From NCBI GenBank assembly GCA_963808545.1, contig CAWEGB010000006.1, positions 505,168-569,167 on the forward strand: a stretch of 64,000 nt of DNA, given 5' to 3'. The translations under genes were made by a program, and so were the position numbers. The notes beneath the pieces were generated by a model. The model was not told where the DNA came from, made no database searches, and saw only the letters and a program-made list of their open reading frames with translations. The stretch is from JACVRW01 sp963808545 (GTDB lineage: Bacteria; Actinomycetota; Thermoleophilia; Solirubrobacterales; Thermoleophilaceae). Within the stretch, counting starts at the first letter, position 1; each line of letters starts with the position of its first letter. Shown piece by piece: positions 43,328-52,012 of the stretch.

Positions 43328-44015
43328 CTACTTCGTAGCGAGGATGACGTTGTGGGCGCCGAGGCGCCGCGCCAGCGGCGTGCGCTCCACCGCCCGCTCC
43401 GCGGCCGCCGCGGCCCGCACCGCTGCACGGGGTGTGAAGTCCGGTACCATGCCGAGCTGCTTCGAGAGCAGGATCTGCGCCCCCGCGGCGCGCAGGCCGC
43501 CAACCACCTCCTGCTCCGGGATAAGCCTCTCCTCGCCGGTGTCCTGCGGGACCCGCGCCATCAGGAGGCCCCAGTAGGGGTTGCGCGGATTGTGGTCCCA
43601 GACGAGGATCGCGGCCCGATGGCTTCGCGACCCTGACCATCTCGGCGAGCGTGCGGCTGACGGCGCCCGGGTCGGCGATGTGATGCATGACGGCGACGGT
43701 GAAGACGAGGTCGAAGCTGTCGTCGGCGAAGGGGAGGTCGGTTCCCGAGGCCTGCACGCGCCTCGAATCGCCGGCGCGCGCTCGCGCAGGACGTCGAGCA
43801 TGCCCTGCCGAGGGATCGATGCCGGCCATCTCGTAGCCGGCCTCGGCCAGTCGCCCCGCGAGCGCCCCCGTCCCGCAGCCCACGTCGAGTCCTCGCCCGC
43901 GGGGGCAGTGCTCGAGCACGAATCTCGTGCGCTTCTCCAGGTAGTGCTCGACGACGTGGGCGGGAAGCGAGTCGTCGTAGACGCTCGCGATCTCGTCAAA
44001 GTGGGAGTCGCTCAT
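43328..44015 (-). pseudogene. SAM-dependent methyltransferase, several frameshifts
   Basis: ATG 44015. First frame: SHFDEIASVYDDSLPAHVVE and GRGLDVGCGTGALAGRLAEA with MAGIDPSA. Then a shift to MLDVLRERAPAIRG and back to VQASGTDLPFADDSFDLVFT, VAVMHHIADPGAVSRTLAEM and VRVAKPSG; another shift leads to AILVWDHNPRNPYWGLLMAR and PLARRLGAHNVILATK, ending at 43328. All methyltransferase motifs are present in order, so one intact protein of about 228 residues is interrupted by at least three indels. It follows a broken GT2 gene. Error or decay cannot be told apart here. Confidence 0.76.
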
Positions 44016-44784
44016 GTGCCTCGTCCGGTGGCCGCCGACGCGGGCGTGTAGCGAAAGCCGGCGCCCGCGGCAGCCGTCGCGGGCTCGTGAGCCTGAAGCG
44101 CAGGACCAGCTGGATCATCCGAAGGCCCACCTGCACGGCCGCCGCCCGGTCCCCGGTGACGGACGAGGCTCCCACCCGGGCAGGTAGTTGACGGGTACTT
44201 CGACGAAGCGTGCCCCCGAGACGATCGTCAGCAGCATGATCTCGGCCCCCGCGTGGTTCCCGTCCACGGTTATGCTGCTCGCGACGTGGTCCGCCATCTC
44301 TCTGCGCAGCAGGCGATATGTGCAGCCCACGTCGCTGAGGTGGCTCGTGTTGAAGAGCATCTCGATCAGCTTTGCCACGGCCCAGTTGCCCCAGCGCAGG
44401 AACCAGTCCATGTTGGCCCCGGCCCAGATCAGCTCACGCGTCGTCCGGGTACCGAACACCACGTCGCACTCGTTGCTGTAGACGAGCAGTTTCGTGAGGT
44501 CCTCGGGCATGAACGTCCCGTCGGGCTCCGCGAGCACTACCAGGTCACCATCCGCCTCCACGAGGCCGCGGCGGGTGGCTGCCCCGTAGCCCTGGCGCGG
44601 CTCGTGGACCAGCCGGGCGTCCGTGCCTGGCCACCTCCTCGCGTGTCCCCGCCTGGGCGTTGTTGTCGACGACGAGCACCTCATCCACGAACCCTGTCCC
44701 GAGGAACCCCTCGATGACCTCCCGGATCGAGTCGCGCTCGGCGTAGGTCATGAGCACGACCGAGACCGTCTTGCCGTTCCACAT
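43996..44784 (-). pseudogene. GT2 (dolichyl-phosphate-mannose-synthase-like) glycosyltransferase, frameshifted
   Basis: ATG 44784: KTVSVVLMTYAERDSIREVI and VDEVLVVDNNAQAGTREEVA, then a shift near 44630 to ARLVHEPRQGYGAATRRGLV, LVVLAEPDGTFMPEDLTKLL (the DxD-like acidic pair), FGTRTTRELIWAGANMDWFL and GNHAGAEIMLLTIVSGARFV with VPVNYLP. A further shift near 44170 would continue in frame (GASSVTGDRAAAVQVGLRMI, QLVLRFRLTSPRRLPRAPAF) and end at TGA 43996, overlapping the start of the methyltransferase gene; as written the frame ends at 44115. Cytoplasmic GT2 that would use an NDP-sugar or make a lipid-phosphate sugar. Confidence 0.75.
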
Positions 44785-44824
44785 CGGACTTGTCTCTCAG
44801 TCGTTCCCCATCGGAAAGGCGCAG

Positions 44825-44830
44825 ATACTA
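44825..44830 (-). promoter_or_regulatory. Candidate -10 element TAGTAT with a tiny leader frame
   Basis: TAGTAT on the minus strand lies 40 bases before ATG 44784. In the expected leader a four-codon frame (ATG at 44811, encoding M-G-N-D, TGA ending at 44797) precedes the GT2 start. On the plus strand TACACT at 44889-44894 could serve the divergent gene. Confidence 0.3.
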
Positions 44831-44929
44831 GACCTGAGCCGGCCTTCGGGAAACTTCGAAGTGCGGCACGGAGGGAACCGCGCGCTAATACACTGTCGCG
44901 CCGCGGCGTGGCTTCACTGCTCCGCTGCG

Positions 44930-45880
44930 ATGTCCATGATCGCCTTCGGCTGCCCCATCACCAATCCCGACGAGTACGCCCGCTGCGCGGAGCCCGGCAT
45001 CCGGCGCGCGGTCGAGCCCGACTCGGTCGTCTCGGCCGAGCCATCCGTCGGGTCCCTCTTCAAGAGCTACAACCATCTGCTGGACAAGGCGGCGGAGCTC
45101 GACGACCTCGAGGCCATGGTCCTGCTGCACCAGGACACCGAGCTCGTGGACAGCGACTTCTGCGCCAAGGTCAGGGAGGCCCTGAAGGATCCGGAGGTCG
45201 GGGTCGTGGGCTGCGTCGGGTCGATCGGCGTACGCAGCATCGCCTGGTGGGAGGGTTCGGTCACGCTCGCCTCGTTCATCCACCGGTACGAGGAGCACGG
45301 GGGTGGAGATCTGCCCGCCTTCTCCTGGGCGTGGGCCGACGCTCCGCCCTACGCCCGCATCGGCGAGGTCGACACGCTGGACGGCTTCCTGCTCGCGGTG
45401 TCGCCCTGGGTCGTCAGGAACATTCGCTTCGACGAGTCCCTAGGCAGGCTCCACGGGTACGACTTGGACTACTGCCTCCAGGTCCGCGAGGCAGGGCGGA
45501 AGGTCAGGACCGCGGACTTCCGGGCGATCCACCACCACTCGTTGGATCTGGTGACCGACCCGGAGGGCTGGATCGAGGCCCACATCAAGGTCGCAGACAA
45601 GTGGGAGGGCCGCATCGACGGCATCGGCTCGGGGGCGGGCACCTGGAAGCAACGCGCCCAAAGGGCCGAGGCCGAGGCGGAGGCCGCCTGGATCAAGTAC
45701 TACCGCACGACGATGCGGTCCGATGCTCAGATTCAGGAGCTCGTCCGGTCGCTCACGAGCGCCACGGACAGCATCTCGTGGCGCATCACCGCGCCGCTCC
45801 GCCGGCTGAACCACGTGCGGCGCCGGGCTCTTCCGCGCTTGCGGCTCCGTCATCTCGAGCCCCACAGCGAGGAGCGATGA
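44930..45880 (+). CDS. StrF-like (PF13712-type) glycosyltransferase
   Basis: 316 residues from ATG 44930 (ATG 44936 aligns better with the paralogue). The frame is open further upstream, but that part overlaps the divergent GT2 gene. Short GT2-like fold: MIAFGCPITNPDEYARCAEP, SYNHLLDKAAELDDLEAMVL, then the acidic motif LLHQDTEL (Asp69), SIAWWEGSVTLASFIHRYEE, GEVDTLDGFLLAVSPWVVRN and HGYDLDYCLQVREAGRKVRT with IHHHSL. A helical linker rich in Ala/Glu leads to the tail DSISWRITAPLRRLNHVRRR. Predicted cytoplasmic sugar transferase. Its stop overlaps the start of a paralogue. Confidence 0.82.
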   Translation: MSMIAFGCPITNPDEYARCAEPGIRRAVEPDSVVSAEPSVGSLFKSYNHLLDKAAELDDLEAMVLLHQDTELVDSDFCAKVREALKDPEVGVVGCVGSIGVRSIAWWEGSVTLASFIHRYEEHGGGDLPAFSWAWADAPPYARIGEVDTLDGFLLAVSPWVVRNIRFDESLGRLHGYDLDYCLQVREAGRKVRTADFRAIHHHSLDLVTDPEGWIEAHIKVADKWEGRIDGIGSGAGTWKQRAQRAEAEAEAAWIKYYRTTMRSDAQIQELVRSLTSATDSISWRITAPLRRLNHVRRRALPRLRLRHLEPHSEER

Positions 45881-46800
45881 TCGCGTTCGGGGTCTCGGTC
45901 GCCGAGGGCGAGCCGTATCGCCGCTACACGGAGCCGGGCATTGAGCTGGCGAAGGAGCCTGATTCTGAGGTGTACGTGTTCGCGGCCGTCGGGCAGATCG
46001 CCCGCACTTACAACCTGATGCTCGACATCGCCGCGCATCACGAGGACCTCGAGGCCATGGTGCTCGTGCATCCGCATACCGAGATCACGGACCCGGGCTT
46101 CTGTGAGAAGATCAGAGCCGCCCTCAGTGATCCCGAGGTCGCGGTGGTGGGGGCCGTGGGTGCCTCGGGCGTGCGGACCATCGCCTGGTGGGAGGGGCCG
46201 ATCAGCTGCGGCCCGGTGACGCATCGCTACTACGACTTCGGTGGCGGCGAGTTGCCCGCCTTCTGCTGGAAAGAGAGGGCGTCGGCGCCACGCGAGGTGG
46301 ACGTGGTCGACGGTCTCCTGATGGCGCTCTCACCCTGGGCCGTGCGCAACCTCCGCTTCGACGAGGCACTCGCGCTGGGTCACGGCTACGACGTCGACTA
46401 CTGCTTTCAGGCGCGGGCCGCCGGGCGCCAGGTCGTCACGGCCGATCTCGAACTGATCCACCACGGGGGTTTGGACGCCCTCGAGGACGATGCGACGTGG
46501 GTGGAGGCCCACATCCACATGGCCGACAAGTGGCAGGGGCGAACACCGGGAGACAAGCCAGGTCACGAGAACCCGAGCGAGGAGGAGTGGAAGCGCAGAG
46601 CCCGGCGCGCCGAGGCCGAGCGCGAGCTCGCCCGCTCGATCGCGTACGGCAGCGCCCTGAACTCGGACGCCCGTGTCCTTGTGCTGGAACGGGAGATGCG
46701 GTGGACGCTGCATACGCTTTCCTGGCGGATCACGGAGCCGCTGCGCCGGGTCAACCACTGGCGCCGCGAGCGCCTGAGCCGGAACGGAGCCGGCCCCTAG
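45877..46800 (+). CDS. StrF-like glycosyltransferase paralogue with altered acidic motif
   Basis: 307 residues; ATG 45877 overlaps the previous stop (ATGA). It aligns along its whole length with the upstream protein: MIAFGVSVAEGEPYRRYTEP, TYNLMLDIAAHHEDLEAMVL, IAWWEGPISCGPVTHRYYDF, VDVVDGLLMALSPWAVRNLR and GYDVDYCFQARAAGRQVVTA. The key difference is LVHPHTEI, where the expected Asp of HxD is His67. It may be inactive, use another metal ligand or act as a partner of the first enzyme. The tail is HTLSWRITEPLRRVNHWRRE, the same module as in its neighbour. Confidence 0.8.
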   Translation: MIAFGVSVAEGEPYRRYTEPGIELAKEPDSEVYVFAAVGQIARTYNLMLDIAAHHEDLEAMVLVHPHTEITDPGFCEKIRAALSDPEVAVVGAVGASGVRTIAWWEGPISCGPVTHRYYDFGGGELPAFCWKERASAPREVDVVDGLLMALSPWAVRNLRFDEALALGHGYDVDYCFQARAAGRQVVTADLELIHHGGLDALEDDATWVEAHIHMADKWQGRTPGDKPGHENPSEEEWKRRARRAEAERELARSIAYGSALNSDARVLVLEREMRWTLHTLSWRITEPLRRVNHWRRERLSRNGAGP

Positions 46801-46810
46801 GCCGGCGCCC

Positions 46811-48373
46811 ATGGCGCGGACCCACGCAGCCCCCGCAAGCGGCGACACCTTCGCTCCGGTGCGCGCGGAAAGCTCCCGTGCACTCGAACTGCTGAGGGCG
46901 CACTGGGCGCCGCCTGTCGTGGCCGCGCTGACGCTGCTGGCGCTCGGGTTGCGCCTCGTGCTCGTGCGCGACAGTTTGAACGGCGACGAGCTGTTCATGC
47001 TCAACATCGTTCAGGACCGCAGTCTGGGCGATGCGATGAGCATCGTTCGCGAGACGGAGAAGACGCCGCCGTTGTACTTCTTCCTGGCGTGGGTGTCGTC
47101 CAAGCTGGGTGACCCCTTGGTGTGGTCGCGCCTCCCGTCGCTGCTGTTCGGCACGGCTCTGGTGCCGTTGGCGTACCTGCTGGGCTTGCGGACCGCCGGG
47201 AAGATGGCGGGGGTCGTCGGCGCGGGCATGCTGGCGCTCGAGCCGTTCGCCATCTTCTTCGCGACCGAGAACAGGGCCTACGCGGGCGTGGCGTTCCTCG
47301 TCGGGCTCTCGATGTTCTTCCTGCTGCGGGCCCTCGACACCCGGAATCGGGGCTGGTGGGCGGCTTATGTCCTCGCCGTGGTGGCGGTCGTCTACACCCA
47401 CTACGTGGGGGCTTTCGTGCTCCTCGCCCAGGCGGCGTGGGCCTTCTGGACACAGCGAGAACGCCTCCGGGAGTTGCTGGTAGCCCACGCCCTGATCGTG
47501 CTCGCGTTCCTGCCCTGGCTGCCCTCGTACCTGGTCCAGCAGGACCACAGCGGCGCGGAGGCGCGACGGATCGCGCTCTTGGCGCCACCCTCAGCCGAGT
47601 ACCTCGGAAACATCAACGTGCGAATGCTCTTCGGACATCCCGGCTTCCCGCTCTCCGAGGTCCCAGGAAGGGCCGCCGCGCTCCTCGGGATTGCGCTGAT
47701 TCTCGCGGCGGCCGTGGCAGCGGCTGTGCGAGTCTGGCGGAGGCGAGCGAGCGGGCTCGACTTGTCCTCGCCGATCGTGCTGCTCGTGCTGGCGGCGCTG
47801 GCGTCGCCGATCGGCGTGGCGCTTCTCAGCGTGCGGCCCGACATGAGCTTCATGTTGGTCCGCAACCTCAGCGCCTCGCTGGTGCCCGCCGTGCTGCTTG
47901 TCGCGTGGTTGCTCGTATCGCTCGGGCGCCGTGCCGCTGTCCCCGCTGTGGCAGTGATGTTTGCAATCCTCTCGATCGGCGCCGTCCAGTCCATCGACAA
48001 GGAAAAGCGACGCACCCCCTGGAAAGACGTGGCCGAGTTCATCGACGAGCGCGCCCGGCCCGGAGACCCTGTGCTTCAGCACTTCATCCTGAGACAGACC
48101 GCGCCTCCGCGCCGCGTCCTCACGAGCTACTTCGAGCATGAGCATCCGTTCATCAGCACACCGCCCGCCGACCGAGAGAACCGCGTGTGGGAGCGCGCCC
48201 GCGGCGGCGAGCACGTGTTCGTGGTCTGGCCGCTCGGGGGAATACTCGCGTCGGTCCAGCACGCCGAGCCTCGCGCGGGTCCGGGGGGCCGCTTCGTCAA
48301 GGTCGACGAAGCCCGTTACAGCGCCTGGCTCGACGTCCTCGTCGCCGAGTACGCCCTGCCCGAGCACAAGTAG
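46811..48373 (+). CDS. GT-C (GT39/ArnT-like) membrane glycosyltransferase
   Basis: 520 residues from ATG 46811, 10 bases after the StrF-like gene. About 11-12 membrane segments. First-loop motif RDSLNGDELFMLN with TPPLYFFLAWVSSKLG, then ENRAYAGVAFLVGLSMFFLL and VYTHYVGAFVLLAQAAWAF, all shared with the 40330-41943 protein. The C-terminal outer domain (AEFIDERARPGDPVLQHFIL) also matches. A polyprenyl-phosphate sugar is the expected donor. The close pair bracketing the 41.9-46.8 kb segment suggests duplication. Confidence 0.86.
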   Translation: MARTHAAPASGDTFAPVRAESSRALELLRAHWAPPVVAALTLLALGLRLVLVRDSLNGDELFMLNIVQDRSLGDAMSIVRETEKTPPLYFFLAWVSSKLGDPLVWSRLPSLLFGTALVPLAYLLGLRTAGKMAGVVGAGMLALEPFAIFFATENRAYAGVAFLVGLSMFFLLRALDTRNRGWWAAYVLAVVAVVYTHYVGAFVLLAQAAWAFWTQRERLRELLVAHALIVLAFLPWLPSYLVQQDHSGAEARRIALLAPPSAEYLGNINVRMLFGHPGFPLSEVPGRAAALLGIALILAAAVAAAVRVWRRRASGLDLSSPIVLLVLAALASPIGVALLSVRPDMSFMLVRNLSASLVPAVLLVAWLLVSLGRRAAVPAVAVMFAILSIGAVQSIDKEKRRTPWKDVAEFIDERARPGDPVLQHFILRQTAPPRRVLTSYFEHEHPFISTPPADRENRVWERARGGEHVFVVWPLGGILASVQHAEPRAGPGGRFVKVDEARYSAWLDVLVAEYALPEHK

Positions 48374-48387
48374 GGCCGAGGGGCCCT
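48372..48387. terminator. Hairpin between convergent genes
   Basis: AGGGCC (48372-48377), loop GAGG, GGCCCT (48382-48387) fills the 15-base gap between the GT-C gene and the convergent methyltransferase gene. No T-run follows on either side, so it would be an actinobacterial-type terminator without a U tail. Confidence 0.45.
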
Positions 48388-48388
48388 G

Positions 48389-49381
48389 TCAGTCCGCCAG
48401 GGCGCGCCGGATCTCCTCTTTCGACACGACCGCCTGGGTCGGGCCGATGCCGGCTCGCTTGCGAAGTCGGGAGAGGCGTTCGGCGACGGCGAACGCGCTC
48501 GACTCGAGCATGCGCCTGAGAACGGCCTCCTGACACTTCTGGCGTTCCTGGAGCCTCCAGATCTCGGTCTGCCGGATGTGGCTCTCGGCAAGGTGATAGA
48601 CGCGGTTGCGCTCCAACCGCTCGAGCCACGGATTGCGATTCCAGGGGTCGAGGATCTCCGCGAGTTGACCGGCCCACGGAGCATCGCGATGCCAGGCCAC
48701 GCCGAAGCCGAAGAACGCCGGGACGACCACGAGCCGAACGCCCTCCCGCTTGGCCACGAAGTCCTCGATCGCGGTGAGGACGCCGTTGCGTTCGCCTCCC
48801 TCGCGCGCCGCCGAGCGTGGATAGGGAACCCCGCCGGGACGCAATCCGGCCTCTCCGGGGAAGATGCCGTGGCCGTTTCCGGCGATCGGCTGGCGATACT
48901 CCTCCGGGATGAGCTCCGGCGCGAAGTAGTCGTCGCGCCGTCCGTGCGGCCAGCCCACGTCGTGGAACAGCAGGAGCGGCAGCTCGGCGCCCTCCGCCCG
49001 CTCGCCGATCAGGCGAAGCTCCTCGCTGACGGTGTAGTAGTTGTGATCGCCGTCGATGATCACCACGTCGGGAATCGGGATGCGCGGGAGTGCGTCAAGG
49101 CTCGTCTCGCGGATCAGCTCCAGCTCTGGCGTGTCGCGGTCGAGCTGCACCAGCTGGTCCCGAGGCGAGGGATCGATCGCCGCGACTCGCGCGCCGGATT
49201 CCGCCGCCCAGTCCACGAGCAGCATGGTCAGGTCACCGGCGAATGCGCCCACCTCCACGATCGAGCGGGCGCCGACTGCGTCCAGGCACGGGAGCATGAT
49301 CTCCGCGTGGTTCCTCATCGACGTCGCCCACCGGGTCGGGTCGTTGCGGTAAGGGTCGAATTCCCGGCGGGTCCGTGTCAC
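48389..49381 (-). CDS. Class I methyltransferase-like protein with helical tail
   Basis: 330 residues; GTG 49381 overlaps the previous stop (GTGA). SAM-binding pattern: SIVEVGAFAGDLTMLLVDWA, VAAIDPSPRDQLVQLD, IPDVVIIDGDHNYYTVSEEL, then LLLFHDVGWPHGRRDDYF; the motif IDGDHNY with a following HD pair resembles the cephalosporin hydroxylase/rhamnosyl O-methyltransferase (methyltransferase 24) group, in which acidic residues bind a metal. The last 70 residues are helical (QTEIWRLQERQKCQEAVLRR, SSAFAVAERLSRLRKRAG), a tail often seen on glycan-locus enzymes. Last gene of a coupled leftward operon. Confidence 0.78.
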   Translation of the reverse strand: MTRTRREFDPYRNDPTRWATSMRNHAEIMLPCLDAVGARSIVEVGAFAGDLTMLLVDWAAESGARVAAIDPSPRDQLVQLDRDTPELELIRETSLDALPRIPIPDVVIIDGDHNYYTVSEELRLIGERAEGAELPLLLFHDVGWPHGRRDDYFAPELIPEEYRQPIAGNGHGIFPGEAGLRPGGVPYPRSAAREGGERNGVLTAIEDFVAKREGVRLVVVPAFFGFGVAWHRDAPWAGQLAEILDPWNRNPWLERLERNRVYHLAESHIRQTEIWRLQERQKCQEAVLRRMLESSAFAVAERLSRLRKRAGIGPTQAVVSKEEIRRALAD

Positions 49382-50172
49382 GAGGGCGAGCAGTCTAGCT
49401 CCGGGCCGGACCCATGGTGCCGGCAGACCGCAACCAGATCGAGCGCGGCATCGAGTCCGTGCTCTTCCAGGGTGAAGTCCTCGACCGTGATGGCCTCGCC
49501 TTCCGGGTCGGGGTCCGCGCGCTCGCGGCTGAGGCGCCAGTCGTAAAGACGCTGTTGGGCCCTTCGCGGCAGCAGGCGCCGCAGGCGCAGGGGATCCCGA
49601 CGCAGCAGGCTGTCCAGCCTCGAATGCTCGCGTGCGACGATGGCCCGATATCGCTCCGAGCCGAAGATACCCGCCATCTCCACCGAGTCGAAGAAGCGGC
49701 GGACGAGAAACGCGAGCTCGCGGGGGTCGTACTCCACATGGTGGTAGGGGTCGATGATCTCGTCGGGCCGCGCGAACGTCAGCCGGTTGGGGGTCACGAT
49801 GACCGCGACGCCGCCCCGCTTGAGCACCCTCGCGATCTCCATCAGCGCGCGATCGGGATCGGGCACGTGCTCGATTGAGTGGACGGCGATCACGCCGTCG
49901 AACTCCGCCGCTGGGAAAGGCAGTTTCCGCATGTCGGCGGCGACGGTCTCCCGCCGTTGATCCTCGAGCACCGCGGGCTCCACGTCGATGCCGACCGTCG
50001 TTCGCGGTGCCAGCAGCCGGTAGCTGTGGCCAATTCCGCAGCCCACGTCCGCGACCCGGCCTTGGGGGAGGTATCGCTCGCAGAGCGCGTAGGCGGCGAC
50101 GTGCCGCTGCCAGGTCGGGTTGAAGCCTCCCTGGGCCGTGACCACGCGCTCGCCGGTGACGGCCGGGCTCAA
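49378..50172 (-). CDS. Class I SAM-dependent methyltransferase
   Basis: 264 residues; TTG 50172 overlaps the upstream TGA (TTGA), preferred over internal GTG codons. Motifs: QGRVADVGCGIGHSYRLLAP, TVGIDVEPAVLEDQ, VAADMRKLPFPAAEFDGVIA, VHSIEHVPDPDRALMEIARV, LKRGGVAVIVTPNRLTF, a UbiE/COQ5-like core. The C-terminal part (YDWRLSRERADPDPEGEAIT) is an extra segment. Probably an O-methyltransferase acting on a sugar. Lies between a GT2 gene and another methyltransferase gene, all translationally coupled. Confidence 0.87.
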   Translation of the reverse strand: MSPAVTGERVVTAQGGFNPTWQRHVAAYALCERYLPQGRVADVGCGIGHSYRLLAPRTTVGIDVEPAVLEDQRRETVAADMRKLPFPAAEFDGVIAVHSIEHVPDPDRALMEIARVLKRGGVAVIVTPNRLTFARPDEIIDPYHHVEYDPRELAFLVRRFFDSVEMAGIFGSERYRAIVAREHSRLDSLLRRDPLRLRRLLPRRAQQRLYDWRLSRERADPDPEGEAITVEDFTLEEHGLDAALDLVAVCRHHGSGPELDCSPS

Positions 50173-50942
50173 TTCCCGTCCATCCTCGCCGCCGGAGACT
50201 TGAACTTGTTCGATGGAAGGATCTTGGACCGGTGGAGGACCAGTCGAGCACCGATCCACAGCGTCTTCAGCCCGTACACGACGCCGCTGCGCAACCCCAC
50301 GGACGACGCGTCCTCGAAATAGCGTCCCCGCGCGGGCACCTCTTTGATGCGCATGCCGAAATGGACGGCCTGCATGAGGAGCTCCGAGTCGAAGCTGAAG
50401 TCGTTCGAATTGCGCAGGAAGGGCACGGTCAAGAGCAGCCGGCGCGAGTAAGCCCGATAACCGGTGTGCGCTTCCGAGAGCTCCGTCCCCATGAGCCGGT
50501 TCTCGATGATCGTGAGCGCTCTGTTGACCGCGAACTTCCAGCGGGGCATGCCGTTCTCCAGCGCCATCCCTGGCACCGCGAGGCGGGATCCCAGCACCAG
50601 GTCGGCCTGCCCGGTGAGGATCGGCTCGACCATGCTTCCGATCAGCTCGGGCTCGTACTGCCCGTCGGGGTGCAGCATGACGATGGCGTCGGCCTCGCGC
50701 TGCAGGGCCTCGAGATAGCAGGTCTTCTGGTTGGCACCGTAGCCCGCATTGTGCGGATGCCATACGACGTGAAGGGGCAGCCGGCGGGCGAGCTCGACCG
50801 TCTCGTCGCTCGAGGCGTCGTCGACCAGGACGACCTCGTCGACCCAGTCCCTCGGGATCGCCTCCACCGTGCGCTCGAGCGTGCGGGCGGCGTTCATGGC
50901 GGGCATCACCACGATGACCTTCCCTTCGGGCCGGTCAGCCAC
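50169..50942 (-). CDS. GT2 glycosyltransferase (DPM1/GtrB-like core)
   Basis: 257 residues from GTG 50942, overlapping the upstream gene by 8 bases. Motifs: KVIVVMPAMNAARTLERTVE, DEVVLVDDASSDETVELARR, HNAGYGANQKTCYLEALQRE, AIVMLHPDGQYEPELIGSMV (the Asp of the acidic motif), LGSRLAVPGMALENGMPRWK and HTGYRAYSRRLLLTVPFLRN. It lacks the two C-terminal membrane helices of GtrB, so it resembles the soluble dolichyl-phosphate mannose synthase-type enzymes. It could make a polyprenyl-phosphate sugar for the GT-C enzymes in the window (inference). Confidence 0.88.
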   Translation of the reverse strand: MADRPEGKVIVVMPAMNAARTLERTVEAIPRDWVDEVVLVDDASSDETVELARRLPLHVVWHPHNAGYGANQKTCYLEALQREADAIVMLHPDGQYEPELIGSMVEPILTGQADLVLGSRLAVPGMALENGMPRWKFAVNRALTIIENRLMGTELSEAHTGYRAYSRRLLLTVPFLRNSNDFSFDSELLMQAVHFGMRIKEVPARGRYFEDASSVGLRSGVVYGLKTLWIGARLVLHRSKILPSNKFKSPAARMDGN

Positions 50943-51870
50943 GCCGCGCCTCGACGTAAACGCTACCTCCGCGCCGCACGGCCACTTCGACGGCGGTCGC
51001 GAGCGCCGCGAGCGGGAGGAGGACGACCCCGGCGCTGACGACGAGCGCGCGGCGGCGCCTCGGCAGCGGATTGCTGCGGGCCTCCTCGCGGCGGATCGCG
51101 TCATAGAGGTCGGGGCGGCCTGGCAGGGTACCGACGAGTCCGTGGAGCCAACCGAAAAGGAGCTGCCCGCCGCGCCAGTGGCTGACCCGCGTGACCTCCA
51201 GGCCGAGCGACTCCAGGCGCTCGGTCAGCGCATCAGCCGGCAGGTGCACCAGGTGCCGGGGCAGATCGAGGTGGAACCAGCGGTCGCCGAACACCTGCGC
51301 CTGCAGGCTCGCGGTGTTCGGCACGGCGACCAGCAGAACACCACCCGGGCGCAGGTGGCGGGCGGCGTGGTCGATCGCCCGGCCCGGCGCGGGCAGGTGC
51401 TCGAGTGAGTGCCAGAAGACGATGCCGGCCCAGTCGTCGTGGAGCTCGGTGACGTCCGCCTCGCGCATATCCCCGCGCCGCGAGTCTCGCTCCAAACCGA
51501 GCCCCATGCGTCCGCGGCCCCGGAGCGCGTCGAGCAGGGTCCCATCGCCGGCGCCGACATCCAGCACGGGCCCAGGCGGGGCCAGCCGATCGATGCGGGC
51601 GGCGAGCAGGGCACGCGTACGGCGCAGCAGGGGGTCCCCGATGCCGGCGAAGCGGCCGGCCTCGGGTCGATAGCGCGCGTAGGCCCGCTCCAGCTCCTCG
51701 GCCGTCGGCCAAGGGTACGTGGTGGCCGCTCGGCAGGAGCCGCAGCGCGCGCGGCCGCCCAGGTGCTGCGAGCGCGGTTCGAGCGGGGCGCCGCACCACG
51801 CGCAGCCCGCCGGAGGAGGGCGCTCCGACCGCGCGTCGGCGACCGCAACTGGATTGCCGGTGCTCGGCAT
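50935..51870 (-). CDS. Methyltransferase with N-terminal zinc ribbon and C-terminal membrane helix
   Basis: 311 residues from ATG 51870. Residues 23-47 hold two Cys pairs (CAWCG and CGSC), a zinc-ribbon-like knuckle. The SAM domain follows: GPVLDVGAGDGTLLDALRGR, GLGLERDSRRGDMREADVTE, GIVFWHSLEHLPAPGRAIDH, LRPGGVLLVAVPNTASLQAQ, FHLDLPRHLVHLPADALTER. Near the C-terminus a hydrophobic stretch (ALVVSAGVVLLPLAALATAV) may tether the enzyme to the membrane. First gene of the four-gene leftward operon 51870-48389, with leaderless start geometry. Confidence 0.86.
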   Translation of the reverse strand: MPSTGNPVAVADARSERPPPAGCAWCGAPLEPRSQHLGGRARCGSCRAATTYPWPTAEELERAYARYRPEAGRFAGIGDPLLRRTRALLAARIDRLAPPGPVLDVGAGDGTLLDALRGRGRMGLGLERDSRRGDMREADVTELHDDWAGIVFWHSLEHLPAPGRAIDHAARHLRPGGVLLVAVPNTASLQAQVFGDRWFHLDLPRHLVHLPADALTERLESLGLEVTRVSHWRGGQLLFGWLHGLVGTLPGRPDLYDAIRREEARSNPLPRRRRALVVSAGVVLLPLAALATAVEVAVRRGGSVYVEARRG

Positions 51871-51878
51871 CGGCCGCC

Positions 51879-51884
51879 ACTGTA
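51879..51884 (-). promoter_or_regulatory. -10 element TACAGT, leaderless spacing
   Basis: On the minus strand TACAGT is followed by 8 bases and ATG 51870. It drives the coupled methyltransferase/GT2 operon. Confidence 0.48.
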
Positions 51885-52012
51885 GATGAGGCGCGGGAGG
51901 TGATGTAGGTAGGATCGAGCGCCTGCCAAGCGAACGCCCAACTGGAACCCCGACCTCCCCGGCGGCGCTCGCGGCAGCGAACAGGGCCCCCCGGCGGGCT
52001 GAGGGTCCCACC

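Noticed and set aside
44623..46800. 725-codon plus-strand frame
   Set aside because: Only the part from ATG 45877 is the StrF-like paralogue; upstream it shadows the first StrF-like gene and the divergent GT2.
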